DNA from: HGM04593 sp045660825
GTDB lineage: Bacteria; Bacteroidota; Bacteroidia; Bacteroidales; Bacteroidaceae
DNA: 64,000 nt
Direction: 5' to 3'
Assembly: GCA_045660825.1 (NCBI GenBank)
Contig: JAZREN010000030.1
Coordinates: 1 to 64,000, forward strand
Of this stretch, positions 1-9,498 are shown piece after piece. Numbering within the stretch: the first letter of the stretch is position 1; every line of letters starts with the position of its first letter. The notes under the pieces are model-generated. The model was not told the origin of the DNA. It saw only the letters and a list, made by a program, of their open reading frames with translations, and made no database searches. The position numbers and the translations under genes were made by a program.

Positions 1-21
1 TAAAATTTCCCCAAACAAACA

Positions 22-56
22 ATAGCTATTCCAATGTTTATCAAAGGAATAGCTAT
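22..56. terminator. Hairpin near window edge
   Basis: An 11-bp perfect inverted repeat (ATAGCTATTCC / GGAATAGCTAT) with a 13-nt loop, followed on the + strand by ATTTTT. It is probably the terminator of a gene lying outside the window, or a second terminator behind tamL. The strand cannot be decided. Confidence 0.45.
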
Positions 57-106
57 ATTTTTACAATTTATCTTGCTTCAGAGCGCAAATGAGATAAAAG
101 AAAATA

Positions 107-152
107 AGAGGGCGACCCTTTTTACTTTTGGGTCACCCCCTCATGTTTTTTG
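107..152 (-). terminator. Terminator downstream of tamL
   Basis: GC-rich hairpin with arms GAGGGcGACCC and GGGTCaCCCCCTC, lying just beyond the tamL stop codon. Both sides are T/A-rich, so it may stop transcription in either direction. Confidence 0.6.
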
Positions 153-156
153 TATT

Positions 157-2469
157 TTAGAATGGATACCCAATGGCAAAATGCCATGCGAAACCGTCTT
201 TCAGCGGATTAAGGTTGAAGTATCCGCTACGCCCTGTTTCATATGGCGCGTGCAGGCCAAGACCAAAGTCAAGTCGCACCACAAGTATACTTAAATCGTA
301 ACGGATGCCAAAGCCGGTGTTAAGTGCAATTTCTCGGCCAAATGTGTCGAACCTGAACTCGCCACCGGGGCGTTCCTTGTCCTCTTTCAGCAGCCATATG
401 TTTCCGGCATCTACAAAGAGTGCTCCATGAAGGTCCGATACTATCCTGAACCTGTATTCCACATTTGCTTCCAACTTCAGCGTACCAGTCTCGTCAAGAT
501 AATTGTAGCCGCTTGAGTTGTCGGGGCGGTAACTGCCAGGTCCTACAGAGCGTACAGTGAAAGCACGCAGGCTGTTTGAACCACCAATGTAGAACTGTTC
601 GCTGTAGGGGGCATATTCGGAGTTTCCGTAGCTGTGTATTGCACCCGCCATGAAGCGTGTAGCAATGTACTGGTTGTTGTCAATCTTCCACAGTTGGCGC
701 AACTCAGTGGTGGCCTTTATGAACTGGGCATATGGGTTGCCGAACAGGTTCTTGTTCTTCTGGTTAAATGGCTTGCCGAATGCGGCGAATGCCAATGAGG
801 TGATGTTGCCGGCCGATGTCACCGATACATCGACCTTGCTCTTGTTGCGGTGGTATGTGCCGGTGTTGTCATATGAGTAGTTGTACTGCATTGCCGGGAT
901 AAATTGGTCGCGGAAACTGTTGCGTATTGCCTTGTTGTTCTCTACAATGTTGTTGAACCTCTCGGTGGTGCTCAAGAGCATGTCATACGTCAGACGGAAC
1001 GGAATGACTGTGTGCGTGGTTGTCGAGTGGCTCTGTATCTTGTATGTGGCATCACCACCGGCCTGTATCATCCTGAAGAAACCCGAACGGTTCATCTCGT
1101 CGGCGAACAGACGGAACGATGTCGTTGCCGGCATGCGCATGTAACGTCTGTTGAGCAACGGGAAATAGAGGCGTGGAAAATTGAGTGAAAGGTCACCGCC
1201 AATCTCCCATGAATTTACCAATGCGGCCTTGCCTTCAATCCTGTCACCTGTCTGCCATTCATATGAGCCGGCAATGGAGAACTTGAGCGTTTCGCCACCA
1301 CGGAATACATTGCGCTTGGCAAGGGTTATCTTGCTTCCCGGACCAATCTGGTTGTTGCTCTTTGAGGTCACGTTTAGCTCAAAGGTGAAATCGTATGGCT
1401 TGTCGAGCTGCGTGGTGATGTCCAGATCGAGCAGGTCGGTGCCTTCACGCGGAACAAGGTTGATCTTGAAACTATTGAATATGTTCATCTGGCTCAACTT
1501 GTTTACTGCATTCTGCTGCTTCTCCTGTGAGTACAGCTCGCCGTTCCTTATCTGTATGTTGCGCATCAATGGCCCCATGCGCACAGGCACTTTGTCGCCG
1601 TAGTATATGTATTTTATGTTGCGGAATTTCAGGGTGTCGGCTTTTTGGCGCATGTTGCCGGTGTCGTTGTTTCTTACGCGTATGGTAATGTCGCCAATCC
1701 TGCGCACCTCGTTTGCCTGCTGCGGCATGTCGGCAGTGGGCTGCACGCGTATGCTTGCAGCGCCTCCACGGTTCACTGTGTCGGCAAGGAAAGTTATGAA
1801 TGTGGGCTGGAAACTGTAGTATCCGTTGTTGCGCAACAGGTTACTTATTCTGTTCCTTTCCTGCTCCATGGCTGCCGCATCGAACTGTTGTCCCTTGCGT
1901 ATGATACGCTTGTCCCACTCACTGCGTATGAGGCTGTCGGCACCTTGTGTAAAATTACAGTAGGCTATGCTGTCGTAATGGTAGGGTGTTCCAAGTGTTC
2001 CCTTGTAGCTTATTTTTGCCTTTTTGGGATTCTTCTTTGATGGGATTATCTCGGCCTCAACGTTGCAGTTGAAATAGCCATAGTATTTCAGTACGTTCGT
2101 GGCAACGTCGGCATGCAGGTCGGGGTTCACTTTTGATATAAGTACAGGGGCATTTGCCAGTTTGTCGAAAAACCATTTGCCCACCTTGCTTTCGGAGTCG
2201 CGCAGGGCGTTGTACCACCATAGGCCAATTGGCAGGGCACGTAGTGTGGAACTGCCCGCAATGGCTCCGTTGGGGGCGTAGTCAAGTGCATAGCGTGCCT
2301 CCTGCAGCGCTGTCTTGCCTACAGTGCCGGCTGCATTTTCTTCGGCATCAGTGAACTCCACGCTCTCTATTCCTGTGTAGAGCATGTCGCCATCGGGGAC
2401 ATAACGTGTTATGGAACACGATGCCGTTAGAAGTGCCAAGAATATGTATAATGCGGTACGTTTCATCAT
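157..2469 (-). CDS. tamL: TamL-like outer-membrane Omp85/BamA-superfamily lipoprotein
   Basis: A 770-residue Omp85-superfamily protein that should form the outer-membrane half of the Bacteroidetes translocation and assembly module. The N-terminus is a lipoprotein signal ending in LLTASC (Cys18), which distinguishes TamL from proteobacterial TamA. POTRA-like regions occupy roughly residues 40-400, followed by a C-terminal 16-strand-type barrel that contains the surface-antigen pattern (SNSLRAFTVRSVGPG) and ends in an aromatic residue (AIGYPF). The gene overlaps the end of tamB by ATGA, so the two are translationally coupled. Two adjacent ATG codons are possible starts and differ by one residue. 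The family call is firm. The paired role in inserting or transporting envelope components with TamB follows from family knowledge, not from this sequence. Confidence 0.88.
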   Translation of the reverse strand: MMKRTALYIFLALLTASCSITRYVPDGDMLYTGIESVEFTDAEENAAGTVGKTALQEARYALDYAPNGAIAGSSTLRALPIGLWWYNALRDSESKVGKWFFDKLANAPVLISKVNPDLHADVATNVLKYYGYFNCNVEAEIIPSKKNPKKAKISYKGTLGTPYHYDSIAYCNFTQGADSLIRSEWDKRIIRKGQQFDAAAMEQERNRISNLLRNNGYYSFQPTFITFLADTVNRGGAASIRVQPTADMPQQANEVRRIGDITIRVRNNDTGNMRQKADTLKFRNIKYIYYGDKVPVRMGPLMRNIQIRNGELYSQEKQQNAVNKLSQMNIFNSFKINLVPREGTDLLDLDITTQLDKPYDFTFELNVTSKSNNQIGPGSKITLAKRNVFRGGETLKFSIAGSYEWQTGDRIEGKAALVNSWEIGGDLSLNFPRLYFPLLNRRYMRMPATTSFRLFADEMNRSGFFRMIQAGGDATYKIQSHSTTTHTVIPFRLTYDMLLSTTERFNNIVENNKAIRNSFRDQFIPAMQYNYSYDNTGTYHRNKSKVDVSVTSAGNITSLAFAAFGKPFNQKNKNLFGNPYAQFIKATTELRQLWKIDNNQYIATRFMAGAIHSYGNSEYAPYSEQFYIGGSNSLRAFTVRSVGPGSYRPDNSSGYNYLDETGTLKLEANVEYRFRIVSDLHGALFVDAGNIWLLKEDKERPGGEFRFDTFGREIALNTGFGIRYDLSILVVRLDFGLGLHAPYETGRSGYFNLNPLKDGFAWHFAIGYPF

Positions 2470-5400
2470 TTCCTTGCCCTTGTGATTTCGGTTTCTTCTT
2501 GGGTGCGGGTTTCATCAGACATTCGGGGGTGTGCTTTTCCCTCGTTGTCTTCTTTCTCCTCTTTATTCTTTTTTAACTCTTTCTCTTCTTCCTTCTTCTT
2601 TCTCTTGAAGGTGAAAAGGTCCCTTAACTTGTTAAGCTTGCGCTTGTATACGTATCCCACGCCCGTCTCGGTTATCTCACCCTCAAGCAACGACTGGTAG
2701 TTCTTGTCGTAGAAGATGCGCAGGTACCTGTTGCCACTGTCGTTGAGTCTCCATTCGAGCGACACGTTGTTTATGAACGTCTCGTTGCCGGCGCTCTTGT
2801 CGGGGCGGTCGCCGCTGTTTACCTCGCCGCCAATAACCACTGTTATGCGGTCGTTGAGGAATCGCTTGCTGAAGCTGAACGAGTAGTTCGTGTAGTTGTT
2901 GCCGGTCTCGGCATTTAGCGCGTCGTTGATGCCTATGTTCACATCAAAATTCTTGATGGCATTGCCCGATATCTGGTTAATCTTTGCGTCGATGAACGAG
3001 CTCAAAGCGTTACCGGCGGTTATTCCCTGACGGCTGCCCAAATAGGTTCCGGTGATTATCATTGCAACGGCATAGCGATTGAGTGTTTCGCGGTCGAGTT
3101 CGTTGAGCTGGCTCTGTATTACGGAGTTCTCTGGAGCCGACATCGTGAAGTCAACGGCAAGGTCGTTGACGGTGTTGCTTACAACGACACCCGAGTTGAA
3201 CACTACCTGTTGCACACTGTTGTCATCCATCTCAACCGGTACAGTTGTCTTTTCATATGCGGTGACATCCAATGTGGGGTTAAAGAGGTCGCCTGTCCAG
3301 GTGACGCGTCCGCCCTCCTGTATGTAGAATGTCTTCAATGGAATGATGGGCAGTGTCAGTCTCACCTGGCCGCCGGCAAGATTGTATATTCCGGTGACAC
3401 CGAATCCGCTTCTGTTGTCGTAGGTGGCGTTGAGGTTGCCATCGCCCTCAATGCTGACATAGTTCTCGCGCGAGCTGTCCAAATCAATCGACATCTTCAC
3501 GCCCTCCTGAATGTTGACGTTCAGGTTAGCGGTGATGTCACCAAGGTCAATCTTGGGCTGCTCCTGTTGAACCATGGCTGTGGAGTCGCTGAAATTGACG
3601 AATTCCACAAGGCCGTCGAGGTCTTTTCCTGTGTCAAGCGATGCCTCGGGGAGAATATATGCAAAGTTTGTCTTGTTCAATATAGTCAAGTCGCCCATCA
3701 TCTTCAGGTCGTTGAGTGTGCCGCGTATCATGCTTCGCAGGTCCACGTACATCTTGCCATATACCATCTTGCCGGCCTCGCGTGGGGTGTTGATTATCTC
3801 GTAGTTGTTGGCGTTGAGGCGCAGGCTCAACTTGGGGTTCAATAGGTTGTTTATGTCGACATTGCCATTTATCACAAACGGTGTGTTGGCTTTGTCATAT
3901 ATGTGATATTCCTTGAGGTTTACCTTGCTGTTCTCAATCATTATCATCTCATCGGAGGGGTGTAGCATGGCGCCAAGCATGGGACTGTAGGCGTATGCCG
4001 AGTCTAACTGCAGATGACCGTTGCTCTTCATGTCGGTCAACTTGCCGCTGAAGTCAATCTTGCCGTTGACATATCCATAGAGCATTGCGCCTTCCTTGTC
4101 AATGAAGGCCTGTGTTATGCTCAACGGCAGCTTGGTAATTGATATGTTGCCCCTGAAACGGTCGTTGAACATGCCACCGCCAATGCCCGCTACCTTGGTG
4201 CCGTTGTGGCTGACGTCGCATCGCAGGGCATGCGCTCCGCTTGCCCTGGGTGAGTATACAAGTTCAATCCTTTCGTCACCAACGAGGTTGCTGTTGTATG
4301 TAAGCCTGTCGACATTTGTGTTGCATGTGAACACGTTGTTGTCATTGCTCTGCCTGTAGTTTAACTGTGCAAAGAACTTGCCTGCCACGTCGGGCATGCC
4401 CGGTACAGCTTCGGCAATCTCTCCAAGGTCAATATTGAAGATGTCGAGGTTTATGTTGTACGTAGCCTTCTCGTCGGGGGTGGTGTAGAGGTGCAGGCCG
4501 TTGTCGCTGCCGCCCGTGAATGTCACGTCGGCAGCGCCCGACATGGCCTTGCCTATGTTTATGTAATTGTCTCTGTTGAATGCGAACGGCGCACCGAACA
4601 GCATAGCCTCGGGACTGAAATGTATGTGCATGTTGCCGGGCTTTATGTGTGCGGTGAGTCCTATCTTGCTGTCGGTTTTCTTTATGTTGTCGCGCAGAAC
4701 AAAGTTGCTTGTTATGGTGTCGCATTTGATGCTGCCATACAGCAGGGCGCTCAGGCTGTTCTCGTCATCGTCCGATGCTATTGCAAGTTCTGTTGCTCCA
4801 ACGATGTAGGTGAGCCTGTCGTTTTTCTGTCGTGTTGCGAACTTTATGCTGTCGAGTGCAATGCCGGCAGTGCGGAACTTGGTGATGTCGCCTTTGATGT
4901 TCAGTCCCTTGCTCTTTGATATGTCGGCTCCAATTTCAATGCCTTTGGCCTCTATGCCGTTGAATACAAGGAAATTGTGTAGCATATTCTTCTCACCGCA
5001 GGTGAAATCGAGTGATATGCGTGGCAATACCTCCTCATAGTCATGCAGGTGGTACAGATCGGTCTTGCCGCTCATCATATTGCTGTTCATTGTGGCAATC
5101 TCTTGCAGTGCAGCAAAAAGGCCGTTGTAGCCACAGTCCATTTCGCCATCAATGTTCAGGTCGCCATTCTCGACTTCAATGCTTGTCATTGTGGGGCTTG
5201 TGGCAAAGTTGAGCGAAAGGTCGGCCGGGGTAAAACGGTACTTGCCTGTAGCTATGGTTGTTCCGGCGCCGGCAACCTTCAGGCTATGCGTCTCCTTGAA
5301 ATCTGTTTTTGCAGCAATGTCTATGTTGGTAGATATCTGCAGTGTAGAGTCTACCAGGCCAATCTCCTTGAAATCGGCATTCGTAAGTTCTATGCTTGTA

Positions 5401-7148
5401 CGGTTTTTAATGCCTGTTGGGGCAAGCTTCGTGGTAGCGTCAATGCCAAAGAATAGTTTTTTGTCCTCTCCGTCAATGTTCACATGCGAAACGCAATTCT
5501 CTTGTAATGCCTTGGCATTTATTGAATGCAGGTTGTAGCCGGCATATTGTATGGTGTCTACGGTGATGTCAACATCGTAGGCGGTGCGGGCATTGAATAT
5601 GTCAAAGCCGTTGCCTGTGGCATTCAGTTGCATCTTCAGTTTGTGTAACGGAATATCAGGTAAAATCTCGGCAAGTGTAAGTCGTTCAACCGTTACAACT
5701 GCATTGTATATGCTGTCGGCTATGTTGTAACTGCCGTTTGCCGCAATCTCTCCGCTTGGGTTGTACAGGGAAATGTCGGCAGTTATTGTCCTGTCATTGT
5801 ATAGAATGTTGCCTTGCGTTGCAATGCTGCTGTCTATGCTGTCGTTGCACTCGATGAATTTGCCAATGTCGTTGAGCTTGCCGTTGAAGGCTATCTTGCC
5901 GTTTGTCTTGGCGGGGTGGAGTATCTCTTTGATGTTTCCACCGGCACTGAGCGCACCCACTCCGGGTGATGCAATGGCAATGGTGTCAATGTCTATGCTT
6001 TGGATATTGCCGCTTAGTGTGGCGCATGCATCAAGCAGTTGTTCTTCAAAGATGCCGAGGCTTTCATACACCTGCGGTGTTACAACCCTCGCAAGGTCGG
6101 CCTTCCTTATGTCGGCCTGCAGCGTCGCTGTGAAGCGCTCGTTCTTTGGGGTTATGAGTGATTTGAACGGGATTGTGCTTTGGCCGCAGATGCGTGAGCC
6201 GTTGCGGCTGTTTATCTCTAACTTGTGCAGCTGCAGTGCTTCGTTGTCACTTGTAAAGTGTACGGCGGCATCGGTTATGGCTACGCCTCCGGGTTGTTCA
6301 AGAGTGAGGTTGGTGATGTTTGCGCTTATGTCGTTGAGTGCGGTGTAACGCAACTGCTTGGCGCTGATGTTTATGCCCCGCAGCTCAATGTGGTCAAGTG
6401 GAGCCTCTTCGGCAGTCATCTCTCCTTTGTTGTACTCTATCTGTGAATTGCTCAATGCAACTCCATCAATGGCAAAGGTTGTCGCACCCATGTCCATGCT
6501 TCCTTTACGCAGTTTCATCCTATCAATATACACCGCTACATTCAACGTGTCATTGGGCATGGAAATTCCTATGCGGCTATTCTTTATGAAACCCTTATGC
6601 AGGTTTATCACCCATGGCAATGGCTCACTGCTCTCTTCGGTGGCAGTGGTGTCGCACAAGGTAATGTTCACATCGGTGTCGGCAATGTACAGCTGTCTTA
6701 TGTCGGCAACCGACCTTGTGAGGTCGGCATCTCGTGCAACCACTCTTGCGTAGCCCACTTTGCCGTCTATGCTCAGTTCGGGCAGCATGTCGCGTGTATC
6801 CATCTCCACTCCTTCGAGCGAAATGTAGTTCACCTCCACGCGTCCGCTCAGCAACGGCATCAGTGAAATGTTTGCATCGAAATGTTTTCCTTGCAGATAT
6901 ACACTGTCGTTCTTTGACATGCTGTAATCACGAACTTTCAGTTTGAGCGGCAGGATGAGGTTTATGGAGCCTATCTCAACGTCGTAACCGCTCTTTTGGC
7001 TTATCTCCTTGCACGTTCTGTCAACAACAGCGCGTTGCACCGGTGGAATGTAGAGAAGGACAATGATGAGGAAGATGACAACTATAGGCGTACCTATAAT
7101 TGCCAACAAACTCCATAACAGAATACGTGTCCAGCTCCTTTTTCTCAT
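2466..7148 (-). CDS. tamB: TamB-like translocation/assembly module protein (DUF490 C-terminus)
   Basis: A 1560-residue AsmA/TamB-type protein. One N-terminal membrane anchor (about residues 10-33, IIGTPIVVIFLIIVLLYI) is followed by a long beta-rich periplasmic region and the C-terminal TamB domain (about residues 1150-1500), which ends in the usual GVGYVYKRKLNKLRDLF pattern. It should span the periplasm from the inner membrane to its outer-membrane partner TamL, encoded immediately downstream with a 4-nt overlap. After the TamB domain there is an unusual tail of about 50 residues that is almost entirely Lys/Glu (repeats of KKKEEEKE type). I chose the start because it gives a basic n-region directly before the membrane anchor and lies 21 nt from a -7 box. 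Confidence 0.9.
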   Translation of the reverse strand: MRKRSWTRILLWSLLAIIGTPIVVIFLIIVLLYIPPVQRAVVDRTCKEISQKSGYDVEIGSINLILPLKLKVRDYSMSKNDSVYLQGKHFDANISLMPLLSGRVEVNYISLEGVEMDTRDMLPELSIDGKVGYARVVARDADLTRSVADIRQLYIADTDVNITLCDTTATEESSEPLPWVINLHKGFIKNSRIGISMPNDTLNVAVYIDRMKLRKGSMDMGATTFAIDGVALSNSQIEYNKGEMTAEEAPLDHIELRGINISAKQLRYTALNDISANITNLTLEQPGGVAITDAAVHFTSDNEALQLHKLEINSRNGSRICGQSTIPFKSLITPKNERFTATLQADIRKADLARVVTPQVYESLGIFEEQLLDACATLSGNIQSIDIDTIAIASPGVGALSAGGNIKEILHPAKTNGKIAFNGKLNDIGKFIECNDSIDSSIATQGNILYNDRTITADISLYNPSGEIAANGSYNIADSIYNAVVTVERLTLAEILPDIPLHKLKMQLNATGNGFDIFNARTAYDVDITVDTIQYAGYNLHSINAKALQENCVSHVNIDGEDKKLFFGIDATTKLAPTGIKNRTSIELTNADFKEIGLVDSTLQISTNIDIAAKTDFKETHSLKVAGAGTTIATGKYRFTPADLSLNFATSPTMTSIEVENGDLNIDGEMDCGYNGLFAALQEIATMNSNMMSGKTDLYHLHDYEEVLPRISLDFTCGEKNMLHNFLVFNGIEAKGIEIGADISKSKGLNIKGDITKFRTAGIALDSIKFATRQKNDRLTYIVGATELAIASDDDENSLSALLYGSIKCDTITSNFVLRDNIKKTDSKIGLTAHIKPGNMHIHFSPEAMLFGAPFAFNRDNYINIGKAMSGAADVTFTGGSDNGLHLYTTPDEKATYNINLDIFNIDLGEIAEAVPGMPDVAGKFFAQLNYRQSNDNNVFTCNTNVDRLTYNSNLVGDERIELVYSPRASGAHALRCDVSHNGTKVAGIGGGMFNDRFRGNISITKLPLSITQAFIDKEGAMLYGYVNGKIDFSGKLTDMKSNGHLQLDSAYAYSPMLGAMLHPSDEMIMIENSKVNLKEYHIYDKANTPFVINGNVDINNLLNPKLSLRLNANNYEIINTPREAGKMVYGKMYVDLRSMIRGTLNDLKMMGDLTILNKTNFAYILPEASLDTGKDLDGLVEFVNFSDSTAMVQQEQPKIDLGDITANLNVNIQEGVKMSIDLDSSRENYVSIEGDGNLNATYDNRSGFGVTGIYNLAGGQVRLTLPIIPLKTFYIQEGGRVTWTGDLFNPTLDVTAYEKTTVPVEMDDNSVQQVVFNSGVVVSNTVNDLAVDFTMSAPENSVIQSQLNELDRETLNRYAVAMIITGTYLGSRQGITAGNALSSFIDAKINQISGNAIKNFDVNIGINDALNAETGNNYTNYSFSFSKRFLNDRITVVIGGEVNSGDRPDKSAGNETFINNVSLEWRLNDSGNRYLRIFYDKNYQSLLEGEITETGVGYVYKRKLNKLRDLFTFKRKKKEEEKELKKNKEEKEDNEGKAHPRMSDETRTQEETEITRARK

Positions 7149-7168
7149 TCCCTTTTTCGATTATGGTG

Positions 7169-7176
7169 CAAAATTA
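7169..7176 (-). promoter_or_regulatory. Putative -7 box for tamB-tamL
   Basis: CAAAATTA on the + strand reads TAATTTTG on the minus strand, matching the Bacteroidetes TAnnTTTG element just upstream of tamB. A convincing -33 TTTG is not visible, so support is moderate. The region is shared with the divergent isomerase promoter. Confidence 0.4.
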
Positions 7177-7228
7177 ACCAAAAACAGCCGCATTTCTCAT
7201 CTTTTGGCAGTAAAAAACCAATGCACGC

Positions 7229-7258
7229 TTTGTGTTTCGCACGTTTGCGCTATCTTTG
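7229..7258 (+). promoter_or_regulatory. Promoter for isomerase-protease operon
   Basis: TTTG (7229-7232), 18 nt, then TATCTTTG (7251-7258): both halves of the Bacteroidetes housekeeping promoter with near-ideal spacing. Transcription would start about 20 nt before the isomerase start codon at 7285, which also argues against the longer in-frame start at 7063. Confidence 0.75.
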
Positions 7259-7284
7259 TACTATTGAATAAAACATATAAGACT

Positions 7285-8169
7285 ATGAAAAGGATAATAT
7301 TTGCCTTGTCAATGGTTGCCTTGTTGCTCTCATGCAACACAGAGCCTGCCAAGCAGAGTGCAAAGCCCAAGACCGGCTTTGAGGTAAAGGAGCTTGTCAC
7401 CGAAGTCCCCGACTGTGACCAGTATGTGCTCATGTCAACCTCGCGTGGCGATGTAAAGATAAAGCTCTACCGCGAGACCCCCCTGCATCGCAAGAATTTT
7501 ATAAACCTTGTGATGAACGGTTATTACGACGGGCAGATATTCTATCGTGTCGTTCCCGGTGCCATGATACAGACCGGCGACTACACGTCGATAAAGAACC
7601 CCGGCAAGAGGGATATCGGAGTTACCGATGTCGATTATACCATCCCATCTGAGATAGACCCCGCCAAACGCACTCACAAGCGTGGCGCATTGGCTGCAGC
7701 AAGCTATAACAGGGGCGAATACTCTTCGGGCTCGCATTTCTACATCGTGTCAAACAAGAAGGTGAAGGAGAGCGAGATTGATGCGGCCGAAAAGACATAT
7801 ACCAAGGAACTTGTGAACATAAGGTTCCGCGAGATACAGAAGCCGCACTCCAAGGAACTCACCAAACTGCGTGCACTCGGCGAGACCGACAATCGCAAGA
7901 AAGAGGAGTTCAACGCCAAGGTCAACGAACTGCTTGCCCAGGCACGCAAGGAGATGAAAGGCAAGGACTTCCACTACACCAAGGCACAGCGTGCCGCTTT
8001 CCTCAAGGAGGGTGGTATGCCGGCCCTCGACCCTCACTACACCGTCTTTGGCGAGGTTGTCGAGGGAATGGATGTAGTTGATGCCATATCATGGGTCAGC
8101 GTGTACGAAGGCCGTCCACGTGAGAACATAATCATCAAGAAAATCACAGTCATAGACGATGCTCAATAA
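7285..8169 (+). CDS. Cyclophilin-type peptidyl-prolyl isomerase, lipoprotein
   Basis: A 294-residue peptidyl-prolyl cis-trans isomerase that should help envelope proteins fold in the periplasm. The signal peptide ends in the lipobox LLSC (Cys17). Cyclophilin blocks are clear: FINLVMNGYYDGQIFYRVVP, then SSGSHFYIV, and near the end YTVFGEVVEGMDVVDAI. Between the last two blocks lies an insertion of about 85 highly charged, helical residues not found in minimal cyclophilins. I chose this start over an upstream in-frame ATG because the upstream one lies inside the promoter and in the divergent tamB gene, and because this one begins a normal lipoprotein signal. Its last codons overlap the following M16 protease gene by 11 nt. 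Confidence 0.88.
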   Translation: MKRIIFALSMVALLLSCNTEPAKQSAKPKTGFEVKELVTEVPDCDQYVLMSTSRGDVKIKLYRETPLHRKNFINLVMNGYYDGQIFYRVVPGAMIQTGDYTSIKNPGKRDIGVTDVDYTIPSEIDPAKRTHKRGALAAASYNRGEYSSGSHFYIVSNKKVKESEIDAAEKTYTKELVNIRFREIQKPHSKELTKLRALGETDNRKKEEFNAKVNELLAQARKEMKGKDFHYTKAQRAAFLKEGGMPALDPHYTVFGEVVEGMDVVDAISWVSVYEGRPRENIIIKKITVIDDAQ

Positions 8170-9394
8170 AGCAACCCTTCCCAATGGCCTGCGCGTGCTG
8201 CATATACCGGCCGATGATTCGCAGATGGTGTATGTGAACCTGCTCTATGGTGTGGGTGCACGCAACGAGAGTTATGAACATACCGGTCTTGCCCACCTGT
8301 TGGAGCACCTCATGTTCGAGGGTACAAAGGCCGTGCCATCGTTCGACGAGCCTCTTGAGAGTGCCGGTGGCGAGAATAACGCCTACACCAACAACGATGT
8401 CACGAACTACTATATCTCCCTTCCCAAACAGAATGCCGAGCTCGCGTTCTGGATGGAGAGCGACCGCATGTGCAACATCACTTTCGAGAAGAGCAAGGTC
8501 GATGTACAGCGCCAGGTGGTGATGGAGGAGTTCAAGCAGACAACACTCAACAAACCCTATGGCGATGTCAGTATGATACTGCGCGCAATGGCATTCAAGA
8601 AACACCCTTACCGTTGGTCAACCATAGGCCGCAAACTGTCGCATATTGCCGATGTGCCGGTGTCAGTCATCCGCAAATTCTACAAGACCTATTATGCCCC
8701 CGATAATGCCGTGCTGGCTGTTGTGGGCAACATATCATTCGAGCAGGTTATGGAGTGGAGCAACAAATGGTTCGGGGCAATCCCCTCCAAGGGCTTTGTG
8801 AAACCACAGTTGCCTGTCGAGCCGCGCCAGGTGAAGCAACGCCGCAAGGTGGTGCACCGTAATGTGCCCGAGAATGCACTCTACATGGGTTTCCACATGG
8901 GTGGCAGGCTTGATGCCGATTATTACCCCTGCGATGTAATCTCCGATGTGCTTTCCAATGGCTATTCAGGACGACTCTTGCTTCGTCTTGTAAAGGAACA
9001 GAAACTCTTCTCCAAGATTGATGCATTCATTTCGGGCAGCGAGGATGCCGGAATGTTCTGGGTCTATTCGCGCGTGGCGCAGGGTGTACGCGTCGAGGAT
9101 GCCGAGGCAGCCTTGTGGCGCGAACTCGATGCGTTGAAGCAGGAACTTGTGCCCGAGGAGGAACTTGAGAAGGTGCGCAACCGTTTTGAGTCGGAATTCA
9201 CGTTCAGGAATATCGGCGGCGAGAACTTGAGCAACAATATCGCTCTTGCCGAATTGCGTGGCGATGTCGATTCCCACCTGCGCGAGCCCGAACGTTATCG
9301 TGCTGTAACAGCCAAGCAGGTGCAGGCTGCGGCAAAGGAACTCTTCCGCCGTGGAAACAGCTCGGTGCTTTACTATCTGAAAAGTGAAAACTGA
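8159..9394 (+). CDS. M16-family zinc metallopeptidase (insulinase/processing-peptidase type)
   Basis: A 411-residue M16 peptidase with the inverted zinc motif HxxEH at residues 46-50 (HLLEH) and the third zinc ligand in VMEEF (Glu123 or Glu124). The length fits the two-domain M16B form, and the motif is intact, so it is probably an active subunit. No signal peptide is seen, which suggests a cytoplasmic enzyme even though the upstream partner is an exported lipoprotein. The start overlaps the isomerase gene by 11 nt in another frame, indicating one mRNA. The coding sequence ends inside a short purine-rich direct repeat (GAAAAGTGAAAAC twice), so the last five residues may be repeat-derived. Substrate unknown. 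Confidence 0.88.
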   Translation: MLNKATLPNGLRVLHIPADDSQMVYVNLLYGVGARNESYEHTGLAHLLEHLMFEGTKAVPSFDEPLESAGGENNAYTNNDVTNYYISLPKQNAELAFWMESDRMCNITFEKSKVDVQRQVVMEEFKQTTLNKPYGDVSMILRAMAFKKHPYRWSTIGRKLSHIADVPVSVIRKFYKTYYAPDNAVLAVVGNISFEQVMEWSNKWFGAIPSKGFVKPQLPVEPRQVKQRRKVVHRNVPENALYMGFHMGGRLDADYYPCDVISDVLSNGYSGRLLLRLVKEQKLFSKIDAFISGSEDAGMFWVYSRVAQGVRVEDAEAALWRELDALKQELVPEEELEKVRNRFESEFTFRNIGGENLSNNIALAELRGDVDSHLREPERYRAVTAKQVQAAAKELFRRGNSSVLYYLKSEN

Positions 9395-9452
9395 AAAGTG
9401 AAAACATAGTAAAAGTAAACTTTTCTTCTCGCTTTCCCTTGTAACCGTTACT

Positions 9453-9498
9453 TGATAAAACATCCTGCTTCTCACATGAGGAGCAGGATGTTTTATCA
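9453..9498. terminator. Bidirectional terminator between convergent genes
   Basis: A perfect 17-bp inverted repeat (TGATAAAACATCCTGCT and its complement) between two convergent genes. It contains the TGA stop codon of the minus-strand gene and carries A/T runs inside the stem, so it can terminate both units. Confidence 0.75.

Noticed and set aside
34..294. 86-codon + strand frame at the left edge
   Set aside because: It overlaps the tamL C-terminus on the opposite strand and has no family features.
3210..3845. Long + strand frames opposite tamB
   Set aside because: They are antisense shadows of a clear TamB gene; composition is Val/His/Cys-rich and typical of reverse-frame translation.
7063..7284. 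N-terminal extension of the isomerase
   Set aside because: It would include the promoter and part of divergent tamB and bury the lipoprotein signal.
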